Source: Talpa occidentalis (taxonomy: Eukaryota; Chordata; Mammalia; Eulipotyphla; Talpidae). From it: a stretch of DNA of 64,000 nucleotides. Below the pieces are notes generated by a model that made no database searches, was not told the DNA's origin, and saw only the letters and a list, made by a program, of their open reading frames with translations. Shown here one piece after another: positions 22,201 through 32,995 of this stretch. How positions within the stretch are numbered: the first letter of the stretch is position 1; each line of letters begins with the position of its first letter. The DNA lies in the NCBI RefSeq assembly GCF_014898055.3, contig NW_023600993.1, forward strand, positions 1,364,001 to 1,428,000. Reading direction: 5' to 3'. Made by a program: the position numbers and the translations under genes.

Positions 22201-25200
22201 CCCTGCTCCCTCGGCAGCTGGTTCCGCAAGCCTGTCTGTAAAGGGGGCGTGGGCAGGTGGCGTTTCGCGCTCAGGCTGGTCTCGGGGCCCAGTGAGACAC
22301 TTCATGCCGAGTGCCTGGCGAGCGGGGCGGCCGTGAGCGCACCCCCGCGCGAGCGCGGAAACAGCACACGCGTGTCCCTCCCCTTCCACAGGCAGGGGCG
22401 CCCAAAGCGAAAGGGGCTGACCGGGCCCCGGGGCGCCTCCAGCTGCAGGCCCTGAGCTGACGGGGACTCGTGCCCGGCCCCAGGCCCCCCTCACCCAGGC
22501 CCTCACTGCCCGCCTCGGGCTGGGCTCCGGCCCGCAGCACCCCGCCATGCCTGAACCCCCAGGTATGGACTCGTCGTCGTTTGACTCGATGGTTCACCTC
22601 CGCATCCCTACGGTGGCGTTCACATGCAATAAAATGGACCGTTTTAATGACGCCTCAGTAGCCAGTGCGCTGGCCTCTGGGTCCTGTGGGCCTGGGGGAG
22701 CCCAGCCGGGGGACCTGCTCCGGCAGCCCTCGCCCAGCTCCGGACCCGCACTGCCGCGGACGCCCGCCGGCCTCGACGGCTCGCGTGGGACCGGTGTGTG
22801 CGGACAAGGGCGTGTGTGGAATGCCCGCCCTGCCTGGGAATCGGGTTTGGTTTGGCCAAGCAGACGTGGCCTGCCAGCGCCCCCGGGGCCGGAGCCTGGC
22901 GGCCTCAGCGTTTCACAGGTGGTGAGTCCCCTGGGGCCGCTGTCTGCACCCCGCCCCGCCTCTGCTTCCGTCTCCACGTGTCTCCTCCGTTGCTGATTTT
23001 GCTCCGTGTCCCCCAGTCACGACGTGCCGAGCCCGTCCATGAGGCCGAGCCCGCGAGCCCCGCAGGCCCACCCAGGGCCACCAGCACGTGGACATCCCCG
23101 CTCCAGCAGCCGCTACCCCCAAGGCAGCGGCACCCCCTCAGCCCCTGGCAGCAGCACAGAAGCCCAGCGCCCCATGCCCCAGCCAGCGCGTGTCCTCTCT
23201 CTCCTCCACCCGGCCACCTCCCGGGTGTGCAGCGCTGGCTCAGGCTTGTATTGCCCGGGGCCCGGGGCCGCCTCACCCTGTTGCTGGAGCTTCTGCCACT
23301 TGTGTGTCTCCATGAGGCGGCATCTGCTCAAGTCCTTTACGTAGTTTTAAAACCAGATTGTCTTACCGTTGCCGGCTCTGGGCGCTGGCATGCTCTGGGC
23401 ACGAGCCCCTGTCAGACGCGCCATTTGCAAACGCTCTCTTCCATCCTGCCCCTGGCGTTGCTAAGCGCGTCATAAAGGTGGGTGAGACACGCTCTACTGA
23501 GCAGTTCCCACGTCGTGACTGGCCTTTTCTCAGTTCACAGAAATAGCCTCCCTGTGACACCCCATATGCGTGTTTCCCTGGCTCTGCTGACCCGCCTCGC
23601 CCGCTGTGCCGACGGGAACAGGCCGCGTTTGCCACGCTGGCCCCTGCGTCACACATTTCGGTCACTATCTTCGGGAAAGTTCTAAATGCCTGTTCCATGC
23701 TGTAAATTTCCTCTACGCTGCAGCGTATCGACTGTCAGCTGCCTGAATTCCCTTTGAGAAAATTCCAGTAGTTGCTGGAATCCAACTTCAGGGTGGAGAT
23801 TGGGTCAAGATTCCAAACGTTTGGTAAGGAAAGGCTCCTGTTAGCTGAGGGACGTACCACGGAGGCAGCGTGACCCGTCTGGGCATGGGCTCTGGCACTA
23901 TACCCAGTGGTTTCTGTGGAGCTCCTGGAGATCTTGAGGAGTTCAGGACAGTTGTGCTCCTGGAAATACATTCTCTCATCACTTTGCTACTGAAAGAGAA
24001 CAAATTCTCCCTAATTATTTTCTCCTTCTGCCTTTAAAAATACCACTTCAGTTTTACAACATTTCATAAAGCTCCAGAGACTCAGCTCCAGTTAATTGCT
24101 CACTGACACTCCTGATATGAGCCCAATAATTTTACTTTGTGTGTTTAAACTAAATATACACACACAATGAGAGACCCACCGCGTTTGGGGATCTCTCCCA
24201 CCTGAAATCCAGGTGACTCCGCCCGCAGCACCGCCCGCCTGAGGGCCACCACCTGCAGGCGGGCTGCACTCCGGTCATTCGTATCAGGGAAGGCAGAAGG
24301 GGGAAGGTTTGAGGGGGCCGGTGACACCCGCAGGCTCCCCAGAAGGAGCAGATGGTCTCCAAGAAAGTGTGAGAGCGGGACTGAGCTCAGCGGAGCTGCT
24401 CCCCCTCCATGAGGCTCGTGCTCACTGCGCGGAGAAGGGGGCGCCTGCATGCTGAGGACACTCCCCGACTGGTAGGGTGTCCTTGGGCTGCTAAGGGGGC
24501 AGGGCCGGGAGCTGGGGCCAGAGTGGGTGCACAGGGAGCACCGGGCGGCTGCGGCAGAGGCCCAGTCGCAGGCCGACAGCAGCCGGGTCAGGGATTAGGA
24601 GCGTTTCTCATTTAGGAAAGAAGCGTGGCCCCTCAGGCAAGCCCACGCACACGGTGATCACGCGGTGGCGGGGCCGCGTCTGTCACCCCCAGAAGGAATC
24701 TGCCCTGGACAAGCGCCCTGGGCAGAGGTGGGGGAGGAGGCTCCCTGCACGCCCAGCGGTGACGGCAGCAGAGCCTGACCCTTCTGCCTCCCACGTCACC
24801 CCATCTCCGGGCCCCCAGGCAGCTTTCAGGAATCCAGGTGGACGCCCGGTGGATTCCCGAGCCCTGCCTGCTGGCCGGCCCCTGGCCCGAGCCGCCTCCG
24901 GCTGCCCTTTCCCTGGAGCCGGCGTCTGTGCTCCCAGCTCAGGCTGCCCCCCCCCCCCCCGGCCCTTCCGCCTTCCAGTTTCCTGGCTCCGCCCCAGAAG
25001 AGCCACCTCCTGCCGCCCCGTCCAGCCCAGTCCCTCAGTCCAGCGTGTGTCCAGCTGAGCAGCACCTGCCTGGGGGAGAAGTCAGGGGACTTGCAGGAAC
25101 GGACCAAACTAAATCGCAGGGAGTGGGGCAATGTGTGTCCGCAAGTGGCAGATGAAATAAATGAAGCCATTCGTGGCGAAGTGCCGACCACTGTTTGTCC

Positions 25201-26464
25201 TGCAGGTTATTTTTAGGTGAAAATCACTTCTCTGTGCCTCGCAGCTGTAGTCCGGGTTAGTCTGTGCCCGGGGAAACGCGCAGGATCAAAGCCGCTCCTC
25301 GAACCGAATGCCCTGACGCTGGCATCCTCTCAGCGCCCCGGGCCGAGGGGCCTGTGCTTGTCTCTGGGAGGCTGGCAGGACGGCGGCAGCGGGCAAATGC
25401 GGGGTCCATCTCCCCCAAATACAGGTTTTAAAAGGAGAGCGTCTCACCGGGTGAGTGTTTCCCAGGGACGCTCAGCGAGTGGTGGACACGGTGGGGGAGT
25501 GTCAAAAGCAGCGTGACCCTGAGCTTGGACAGAGGCTTTTCTTAGCTGCGTTTCCTCTTTAGAAGCGTGAGTTCACTGGGGAGGCGGCCCGGCCAGGCGC
25601 TGGGGCTCGGACCTTCAGGGCGGGGGTGGATGCGATCGGGGCTAGTGCCTCTGGGTCTCCTCCGGACCCCCCGCTCCTGGGAGGGCTTCAGTCCAACATG
25701 ACGCCCCCACAGGCGTCCACTTTGTGCACGGAGGTGGCTTGCTGGCGGCTGCTCCCTCTTCACTCTCAACGGGCAGTCTGGACGCGGCTCATCACCTGTC
25801 ACCCGGCAGGATGTCCAGAGAGTATCCCGCAGGGCGTCCAACAAGGCTGTCGGCGCTGCCCTGGGAAACACAGTTCTTCGATTTTGCATATTTTAGTTTG
25901 CCAAGAAGCCTTGCAGACCACTGGGTGCAAGGACAGAGCCTGGGGCCAGGTTCCTGGGGCAGTCAGTGTGGACGGGGTTCAGGACCCAGCAGGGTGACCC
26001 GTAGCCTGGCCAGAGACACACATAAGCCCTAGTCCTCGGGGGTCGGGGATCCCTCTCCAGGGGGCCTCTTGGCCTGCTGATTTCAGAGAACAGCTCCCCT
26101 GACACGGAAGGGCGGCCGGGCCACCGGGCCTTCTTTGTTTTCGAGGCTGCGCAGATGGCAAGTGAGCACCTTGGGGGGCCCCCAAGAGCCAGGGCCATCC
26201 CTCTGCCTTCCGCACAAAGGCCGGGGTTCCCACTCTGTTTATGTTCCCCCAGGCGCATTAGGGTTTCAGGAAACAAGCAAGGTTTCTCTCAAAAGCATCA
26301 GTGACTGTCTCCAGGGCGCCGGCCGTACCTGCTGGACACCTGGCCAGCCTCTGCCCTCGGCCTGGGAGCCACAAGCTCCTTCACGGGGAGCTTGGTGGGG
26401 GCCGTTGGTGGGGCTCAGCGCCGCCCCTCCAGCTCATGTTCACTCCCAGGCACCGAGCTCGGCC
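19226..26464. other. Long CpG-rich intronic stretch without recognised gene
   Basis: From about 19.8 to 23.5 kb and 24.1 to 26.4 kb the sequence is very G+C-rich and full of CpG. It carries a C14 run at 24947-24960, and the interval 23.7-24.15 kb is more A/T-rich. A short segment at 22610-22640 (TTCACATGCAATAAAATGG, then CGTTTTAA) resembles an L1M 3' fragment, but it is too short to call. The many 100-220-codon open frames on both strands are low-complexity Ala/Pro/Arg/Gly and overlap; I found no exon or pseudogene homology. Confidence 0.6.
24947..24960. repeat. Poly-C tract (14 C)
   Basis: Uninterrupted run of 14 C in G+C-rich sequence. Length is likely variable and error-prone. Confidence 0.9.
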
Positions 26465-26735
26465 TGCCCAGGGAAAATAAAAATTTCAGATGAAAGGCGT
26501 TATTTATAGCAAATGCAAAGCATCATTATTATCAATTCTTGTTACAAAATACACAGAAAAGACATCCTTTTTGTCATTTAAATACGGCACGGTTACACCG
26601 AGAAATGGTACAGATGTTAATCCAAGCCTCTCAGCTGCATTCTGGGTAATCATTATTATGTTTTATTCTCATTTGGAATTACTAGTAATAGAGCGTGTAT
26701 TTCTGTATGAAATTCAAATCAGGGAACACCAGTGA
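26465..26735. other. AT-rich island; candidate conserved non-coding element
   Basis: About 270 bp of A/T-rich sequence is bounded on the left by an abrupt change from G+C-rich intron. It holds several homeodomain/POU/MEF2-like words: TTATTTATAGC, ATGCAAAGCATCATTATTAT, CATTTAAATACG, GTAATCATTATTATG and TTACTAGTAAT. No repeat is recognised. Motif matches are by eye, so the regulatory reading is inference. Confidence 0.35.
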
Positions 26736-26753
26736 ATTGAAATGATTGATATT

Positions 26754-26788
26754 ACACACACACGCACACACACACGCACACACACACA
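26754..26788. repeat. (CA)n microsatellite with CG interruptions
   Basis: About 35 bp of CA repeats interrupted by CACGCA at two places, directly after the AT-rich island. Confidence 0.92.
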
Positions 26789-28661
26789 ATTTTGGACGTG
26801 GAACTACGATAGAACTTTCTCACTCAGAGAAAACTCTACCAAGCTTGCTGCTCTGTTAGAGAATTTGATGCGTGACGTTTGTCACGTCACTAGAGGTGTC
26901 AAAACCCACGTGACTCCCCACAGCCAAGTTGCCCTGACCCTTGACCAGAATAAAAGCATGTTTTGAAAACACGTCCACGGCTGTCGTGCATCTGGAGTGC
27001 AGCACCTGCATTTGGACCTATTTGGCTTGGACCACACGTGTCCGGTAGCTCTTGTTTCTCTCTCGCGTTCCTTGCTTTTCTTTTGTGCCCTTTGAGAAAT
27101 CCTTCGTCTCTCTAATTCCCATTCCCGGGCGTGGCCTCCGACACCAGTGAGGAGGGGGTAAGAGAGTCCGTGTCCGTGCGGCCCCGTGTCCGTGCACACT
27201 TGTGCAGGGCGGTCGGATGCTCGGCTGCTCTCCCATCTCAGCTGCCCGACACCCCGGCCCCCGCCCCGTCCTGGCACTGTGGGGTGACAAGCTGGCCCCA
27301 GGGGCCACGGGGCTCGTCCCAGGTGCTGGGGTCCGCGGCTGGCCTGGGCAGGGACGCCAGCTCCTGGTCGTCCCGCCTCGCGCAGGGGCCAGCCGCCCGC
27401 CTCTGGAGTGACACACAGCAGCTCGCTCACCCCGTCTGCCCCCTCTTCCCTCCCTCACGCCACTGTGTGGCTATTTTAAGGTATTTAGGTTAAAATCCCT
27501 TGACCCAGGCATGGCCTCGTCCCCCGAATCAGCTTCATTCTTGCCCCGCTGAGTGGCCTGAGCGAACGCAGCCTCTTCCTACCACCGTCCATAAGGGCCT
27601 TTCTCCGAAGGCTCTCTGGGCGCGCGTCCATGTCACGCCTTCCAAACGGAGCCCGTCTCGGAGAGCGTGGACAGCCACGGCCCCTCTGTCCGGGAATTTA
27701 TTTACATGTAAGTCAGCTGATGGACGGCACTAAAAAGAGAAGAAAATGACTCTAAATTGCACACGTATCCGTCGCCTCCCGTGTGTCAGCTGACGCACAT
27801 GGTCTGCTGGACACGCAGAGAGGGACGTCCTTTGCTGCCCACACCCGGGGTGAGGGCGGGAAAGAAAGGGGGACACTCACTTGATAGGAAGCGAGGTGTC
27901 CCGGGAGACACGACTCACGGCGTGTGTTGGGGGAAGATGGTGACAGGGCTGGCTGGGCAGCAGGAGACGCAGACTCAGCCCCGAGGGGAGGCCACGTCAC
28001 GGGCGCGGGCAGGTGGCCCCTCGACAGCATCCGGTTCCTCTTGTCGGGGCAAGAGTGTCGGGGCTCGGTGGTTTGGCACGGCTGCCCCTCCGCGGTGGTG
28101 GCTGGGCTGCGCTGAACGTGGGGCCTGCAGCTGCCACTGGACTCATGGGTGGGTGGAGTGGGGAGTGTCCAGGTGGGGGGGGCAGCGGGGCCTCTCCCTG
28201 GCTGAGCTGAGACGCGTGACTCGACGTGGCGCTTTGTCACCTGCTCAGGCCCTCCGGCGCTCTGCTGCCTCAGGGCAGCCTTGCTGTGGCATCGCTGAGC
28301 CATGCCGTCCACTGTGCTGGCCCTTCATGGGGCAGAGATAGAGCCAGAGGCTGGCACTGCTGGTGACGGCAGCTCCTGGGGCAAGGGGGACAGAAGGAGT
28401 GACCCCACTTGGAGAAGAGAACAGGGGAGTCCAGCCGCCCATGTCCGACGGTTGGAACGGTTGGGTAAAGCTCAGTCGTGGACACACAATCAGGCGTCCA
28501 TGCCCCGCCTCACCGTGACCCGCGTGGCCAGCCTGGGGGGTCCCTGCAGGGCGGGACGGAGGCCTGGCGTGTCCTGGGTCCATGCGAGTTCGCATGTCTT
28601 CCTCGTGGTGTGTTGTTCCCCGTTGGGCAGCGGCTCTTCAATCCCTTTGTTCTCGTTGCAG
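26789..28661. other. CpG-rich intron just upstream of exon A
   Basis: G+C-rich with dense CpG. No repeat or second exon was recognised. The last 30 bases form the acceptor tract of exon A. A minus-strand open frame of 186 codons (27752-28312) and overlapping + frames have no homology I can see. Confidence 0.6.
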
Positions 28662-28788
28662 ATGACCACTCGCCGCGCGGCCCGGTCTTCCTTCAAGAGC
28701 CAAGTCCCATCATGTTCCCTCTGGGCTCCGAGGAGAAGAAAGTGAAGCTCAGTTGTGAAGCTAAAGGGAACCCCGAGCCTCGTATCAG
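28662..28788 (+). CDS. CNTN4: Contactin-4 exon: mature N-terminus and first half of Ig domain 1
   Basis: This is an internal coding exon of 127 bp. The acceptor is CTCGTTGCAG ending at 28661, after a pyrimidine-rich run. The donor is ATCAG|GTGTGT at 28789. It enters after the first base of a codon and leaves after the second, so it encodes about 42 residues: acidic start DDHSPRGP, then [22 protein letters not shown] and [11 protein letters not shown]. The cysteine codon at 28754-28756 is the first of the canonical Ig disulfide pair. Contactins are GPI-anchored neuronal surface proteins with six Ig and four fibronectin-III domains; contactin-4 acts in axon guidance and synapse formation, partnering APP-family proteins and PTPRG. 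Residue pattern favours CNTN4 over CNTN3 or CNTN6 by recall, with no search run. The signal-peptide exon is outside the window. Compared with the human protein as I recall it, there are several substitutions (LSC for LNC, EAKG for EVKG, PEPR for PKPH), none at core Ig positions. No break is visible. Confidence 0.95.
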
Positions 28789-29434
28789 GTGTGTTGGCGC
28801 GAGGGTGCGTGTGTCCAGGCTCGGGGTCTGTGTTGAAAGACCGACGCTGAGGGGAGAGCGGTCACCGGGAGGGCCTGTCCAGGCGCCTCAGGGCCCGGGA
28901 AGCCGAGGGGAGAATTGCTTTCGGGCACAGGCAGGCCCCGGCTGTGACCTGAGTATCCTGATTGACCCCTTCGCTCAGTTTGAACCTCACTTAGCGACAT
29001 ATTGTTAAAACGCCATTTCAGAAACCTCGACACGCTGGCCGGGAAGTAGGAGATACTCGGAAGCCAGAAATAAGTGGGTTGGGATCCGGACCCCAAAAGC
29101 AATTCTCACCTAGATGAACTATGTGGACAGGAGCCCGGTGCTCGCGGCTTCGCGGGGCCTGGGGTCACAAGACAGAGCTTTGGCTCAGCCTGAGAGTCAG
29201 CCCAGCGCCGCGCCCTCAGAGCGCGTAGGGAGAAATCACTTGCCTCCCCAAGGGGCTGTAAACAGAAGCCACTGCCCATCTCAGTCCTTGTCGCTGAGTG
29301 GATTTAGTAACAGATGAGACACAGCTGAGCGAAGAACGAGTCCACGCAAGCCGGGGCTGAAGAAACCCTCTGAAGGCAACAGGAAGGGCTGTAGAGAAGC
29401 AGGAAATGCGAGAGAAATACAGAGAGAAAATGTC

Positions 29435-30045
29435 TGCGTTTGTCTAACCAGAACCCCACAAGGAGAGAGAAAAGGAGGCAGTGGCAATATTTAGAGAAGG
29501 TTCAGAATTTCCAGAACTAATTAAAACTTTCAAGCTTTGGATGGAGGAAGCCCAGCCAATTTCAAGCAGGAAAGAGAGAAAGAAAGCTTCAGCGAGGCTG
29601 ATCCGAGGAGAGAGCAGAATATCAAGTCAAAGACACAATCGTAAACACAGACAGAGTCCTCACAGATAACCCGCACCGCCGCGGCTTCCCGGCAGCGGCT
29701 GGGAAAGTGAGAGATGGAGATAGAGTTTCCAGCGTGCTGCGAGAAATTAACTGTCAAGCTTCTGTGAGCAGAGATCTTGTTTAAGAGCAGAGCACAGCAA
29801 ATCTGTTCTCAGGCCGACAGCAAAGTGGGGTCAGAAATTCTGAAAGATCAAGTTTACCCGGAATAGCAATGCCCCTCGGTGGGATATCTGAGGTGCAAGA
29901 ACGATTAATAATAAGTCAGGTGAGTGGTAAAGATTAGTATTTCTACATAAAAATGGGGGCACTCAGTAAGAATGGTGAAGGGAGCAGTATCCTGGGAAGA
30001 TAAAATCGAAAATAATACAAGTACGTCGAAAGTCCATGTACTGTC
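29435..30045 (+). mobile_element. Ancient L1 fragment (ORF1 3' region), sense, decayed
   Basis: The order of blocks follows the C-terminal half of an old mammalian L1 ORF1: AAGGAGAGAGAAAAGGAGGC, GCAATATTTAGAGAAGG, GGAAGCCCAGCCAATTTCAA, GCAGGAAAGAGAGAAAGAAA, then AATATCAAGTCAAAGACAC, CGTGCTGCGAGAAATTAACT and CTCAGGCCGACAGCAAAG. These match recalled L1 text such as 'gaagctcagcgaac', 'gtgctgaaagaaaagaactg' and 'tctcagataaacaaaagc'. The reading frame is destroyed by indels. There is a G+C-rich insertion or drift patch around 29670-29700. ORF1 encodes the L1 RNA-binding protein; this copy cannot. Confidence 0.7.
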
Positions 30046-31734
30046 TGGGGCAGAATCCGTGTGGTTTGAGAAAGGACATGGAATTCGGCCTCCAGCGTCC
30101 CCAGGTCGAGTCCCCCCCCCAGGGGGTGCACAGCCCCCCCACGTTCCCCACCACCATCCACTGAGCCTGGGTAACCTCACAAAGGGACGTGACTTCAAAG
30201 AGAAGCAGGTGGGCAGATTCGTGACTTCGGAGGGAAGAAGAGAGTCCACAGACGGGGCAGGGAAAGGCACGGAATCATGAAGGGAAACACTGACCCCCTC
30301 AGTGGGAAGCACTTCTGTTCTGCGGGACGTGAGCGCCGAGAAGAAGGCGGACTCCGGCCTGGAGACGGAGCTTTCAGCACGCGACGTGGCGAAGGAGTCG
30401 TAGCCGGAGCGTTAACAGAATCCCCACAGATCCAGAAGGTGAAAGCCGCAGGGCCCGGTCGAGACCCTCAGGGAGGCCGCAGCGGGCACAGCCAGGAGCA
30501 GGAGCACGGGGTGGCTGTTAGGCGCAGCCCCCGGGGCGCAGAGAACACCCCGCCTCCTCAGCGACCCAGAGGGCAGGCGCTGGAGGACTCATGTAACGTG
30601 TTACGGAGAAACTCGACCCGGTGGGCCCGTGTGAGGCCGCCCGAGAGGGTGGGTGCGGCCTGCGTGAGGGCAGGGACGGGTCTTGAGCGAAACATGCCGG
30701 TCCCCGGAGAGCACAGAGCGGATGATTCCAAGTGCACCGAGGGAGCGTGTGCGCTGGCGCCGGACAGGAAGGCCAGGGGGTGACGGTGAGGATTAAAGTC
30801 CCCCTGAGCCCTCCAGAGGGAGGGGCGGCACCCCGCGGGCTGGAGTCCAGATGCGCCACTGCGCCTGCCTTAGACGCGCCCTTTGCAAGTGTCCTCCTGG
30901 GAACGCCGCCCGGGCCCCGGCTAAGGCGACGGAAACCCCCAGCGCGGGCCGGGCCCGCCAGCACGGCCGCAGGCTCCCGGGGATGCTGACGTGCAGAGAG
31001 CGGCTCGGAGGTCGGCGCCGTCCTCGTAGAGGAAGTCGGAACTGAACTTGGTCCCCGTCGTTCGTTCCTTCGTAACGTGTCATTTTTCAGGCCACTTCAG
31101 TTTCTCAAACTGAATTTGGGGGTTTGAGTCAACAGTGAGTTCGGTGAAGAATTCCAGTTTCCACCCAAGATTCCAACATGGCGGCGCTGCACCGGCGTGT
31201 TTTTTGGGATTCTGAGAAAACTGTAGGGAGTGATGCCTGGTACGTAGCATCGAGGAGCCAGTTTGAGGCTCTTGGAGATGAAGGGCTGTGCGCTGCGGCC
31301 TGCGGGGGCGGGGTGTGCGGGCCCTCTCCATGGGGGGCAGTCAGGAGGGTGCCGGGCACCCGGAGACGGAGGTGTCAGGGGGTCTCACAGGACGGGAGAT
31401 AGACGGCGTCTGGCGGCTGAGGAGAAGAACTGCATTCCAGAAACGAGAACCAGCTCTCTAATGGGCCGTGTAATTGGGGCACATTTGTCACTTACCATCG
31501 AAGCCTGGCCCCGAGCGCGGGTGGGCTCTCCTAGTCCTCGTGGGCGGCAGGTGTGAGCCAGCCTGTCCTGGGCAAGCCAGTGTCCCAGCCCCTCTCCCAG
31601 GAGCGTGTGGAATTCAAGACCGTGGCAGGTCGCTTTGAAAAGCTTTCTGCAGCGCGGAGTGAATGCAGGAGGCAGAGGTTCCCGCGTGCATAAGTGATGA
31701 GTTCAGCGGCCCCGGTGTCCAGCGCGTAGCCGAG
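30046..31734. other. CpG-rich intronic stretch, no gene recognised
   Basis: Dense CpG, with chance open frames up to 168 codons. A good match to the YY1 core (CCAACATGGCGGC, 31173-31185) is present. It may continue the L1 relic at 29435-30045, but I could not align it. Confidence 0.5.
31173..31185 (+). promoter_or_regulatory. YY1-like binding motif
   Basis: CCAACATGGCGGC closely matches the YY1 consensus (CAAGATGGCGGC type). It lies in CpG-rich sequence between exons A and B. YY1 sites with an ATGGCGGC core are typical of CpG-island promoters and architectural elements. There is no TATA box, Inr set or transcript evidence here, so function is speculative. Confidence 0.3.
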
Positions 31735-32040
31735 TGGAGGTTCGGATGTTAGCCATAAATGAAAACAAATCTTGCAGCAGAATTTGGCAGGTGGCTGCTT
31801 TGCTTTTCCCCAAACTGTGACCTTTAATTAACATTGCCTCCGTAACATCATGTTCCCAGATATAGGGCCTTGCTTTGTTATTTAAAACAAGCAGTGGAAC
31901 AGAAACCTATTATGTTTTTAAAGATTGCCAGAGAAGCCGCAGAGAAAACTTTTAATCAAATGCATTAGCAGTTGGTGGCAGTATATTTTATTTGCCTTTA
32001 TACCTTTGGCAGTTCCTCTGTAATATAATAGCTGCTGGGT
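31735..32040. other. AT-rich island; strong candidate conserved non-coding element
   Basis: About 300 bp of A/T-rich unique sequence lies between two CpG-rich stretches. It is full of developmental transcription-factor words: CCATAAATG, TGACCTTTAATTAACATTG, TTATTTAAAACAAGC, TTTTAATCAAATGCATTAGC and CAGTATATTTTATTTGCC. No repeat family was recognised and no open frame spans it. Sharp edges and retained AT-richness inside G+C-drifting intron suggest selective constraint. This is inference. Confidence 0.45.
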
Positions 32041-32711
32041 ACCCGGGCTCTCAGAATGCCCTCTCGAAGAGGGAGAGAGCCAGCGAGAGAGGGAGCCATC
32101 AGCTGCGTTCAGGCCTCTTGGCTGAACTTTTTCAGTCTCCAGCCCGACTTTGAGGCGAGAGCATGCAGGAGGGATGCAAGGCCAGGGCTCCTGGGCTTCG
32201 GCTCAGTCTTTCCCACAGACACCCAGCCAGGCTCCTTCTTGGAGTTGATTCCCTCCATGGAGCCTTCTCCTTTCGTTACCCCTCAATTTTGAAATTATTG
32301 ACTCAGATCCAGAAAAACCTGAGTTTAGACTTGTGCCAGCTTCCCATGTGCCTGCATTTCCTGAGGATGCGGCCTGCCGAGCGCCCGGCGTCCCTTCCTG
32401 ACAGGAGGGGAGGTCAGTCCCTCGTCATCTGACTTCAACTTGTTTGCAGACGACAACTCCCAAGCCAGATAGGCCCCGCCCCTTTTGTGAGCCAGGTTGA
32501 AATGGGGGGTTCAGCAAACCCCATAGGTAGCTTTGCCCCGAGACTGGACCTTCTGGAAGCTTCACTGCTGCTGGCAGTGAAGAGAGCTGGGGTGCCAGTG
32601 GTTCCGAAGGCAGCTTATGGGACTCACCAACATGTCGTGGCTCTTGGGAACATCTCTCTGCTCCAAATGAGGATGTTCTCTCTATGCCCGGCACTTAAAA
32701 CTTTTCTCAAG
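32041..32711. other. Intronic stretch, no gene recognised
   Basis: Unique-looking sequence of moderate composition between the AT-rich island and the SINE. No repeat or coding homology was recognised. Confidence 0.5.
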
Positions 32712-32995
32712 CATTGAAAATAGGTCCTCCCAGGTGGCCCAGGGGTTAAGTCTCAGCACCATCACCGCTACCTCCTGAGTCCGATCCCCGGCCGGGGAGC
32801 TGTCGCACAGGGTGCAGCAGACCTCTCCCGTCTCCCCGCTGCTCCCCGCAGCAGTGGTTTCAGTGGATCTGCCTGTTCTGCTCCCCGCTCTGACTCTGGT
32901 GGATTCTCTCACCCCCCTGCACCTTTGGCCTGCACCCCACCCAGTTCTTCTACACAAAAATAAATAAAATCTTAAAAAAAAAACATTGAAAATAG
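32712..32995 (+). mobile_element. tRNA-derived SINE, full length, sense, with perfect 12-bp TSDs
   Basis: The body is 32724-32983. The head is GTCCTCCCAGGTGGCCCAGG; the box A region is partly lost. Box B is GAGTCCGATCCCC. The body has CAGACCTCTCCCGTCTCC, CTGCTCCCCGCAGCAGTGG, CTGCCTGTTCTGCTCCCCGC, CTCTGGTGGATTC and CCTTTGGCCTGCACCCCACC. The tail is AAAAATAAATAAAATC followed by A10. CATTGAAAATAG occurs at 32712-32723 and again at 32984-32995, an exact 12-bp target-site duplication. It inserted into intron sequence after the old repeats around it and is probably among the youngest copies in the window. Confidence 0.93.

Larger units (their letters stand above)
1..28661 (+). other. CNTN4: CNTN4 intron upstream of exon A (5' part outside window)
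   Basis: This is the intron before the first contactin exon in the window. Its donor, and the signal-peptide exon expected before it, are not in the window. The 3' end has a pyrimidine-rich tract and an AG at 28660-28661. It contains SINE, L1, L2 and MIR copies and simple repeats listed separately. No other exon-like sequence with homology I recognise was seen. Much of it is G+C- and CpG-rich, which makes chance open frames of 80-240 codons common on both strands; I treat those as non-coding. Confidence 0.85.

Noticed and set aside
22605..22650. L1M 3' fragment (TTCACATGCAATAAAATGG, CGTTTTAA)
   Set aside because: Similarity to a recalled L1M block covers only about 35 bases; too short to separate from chance.
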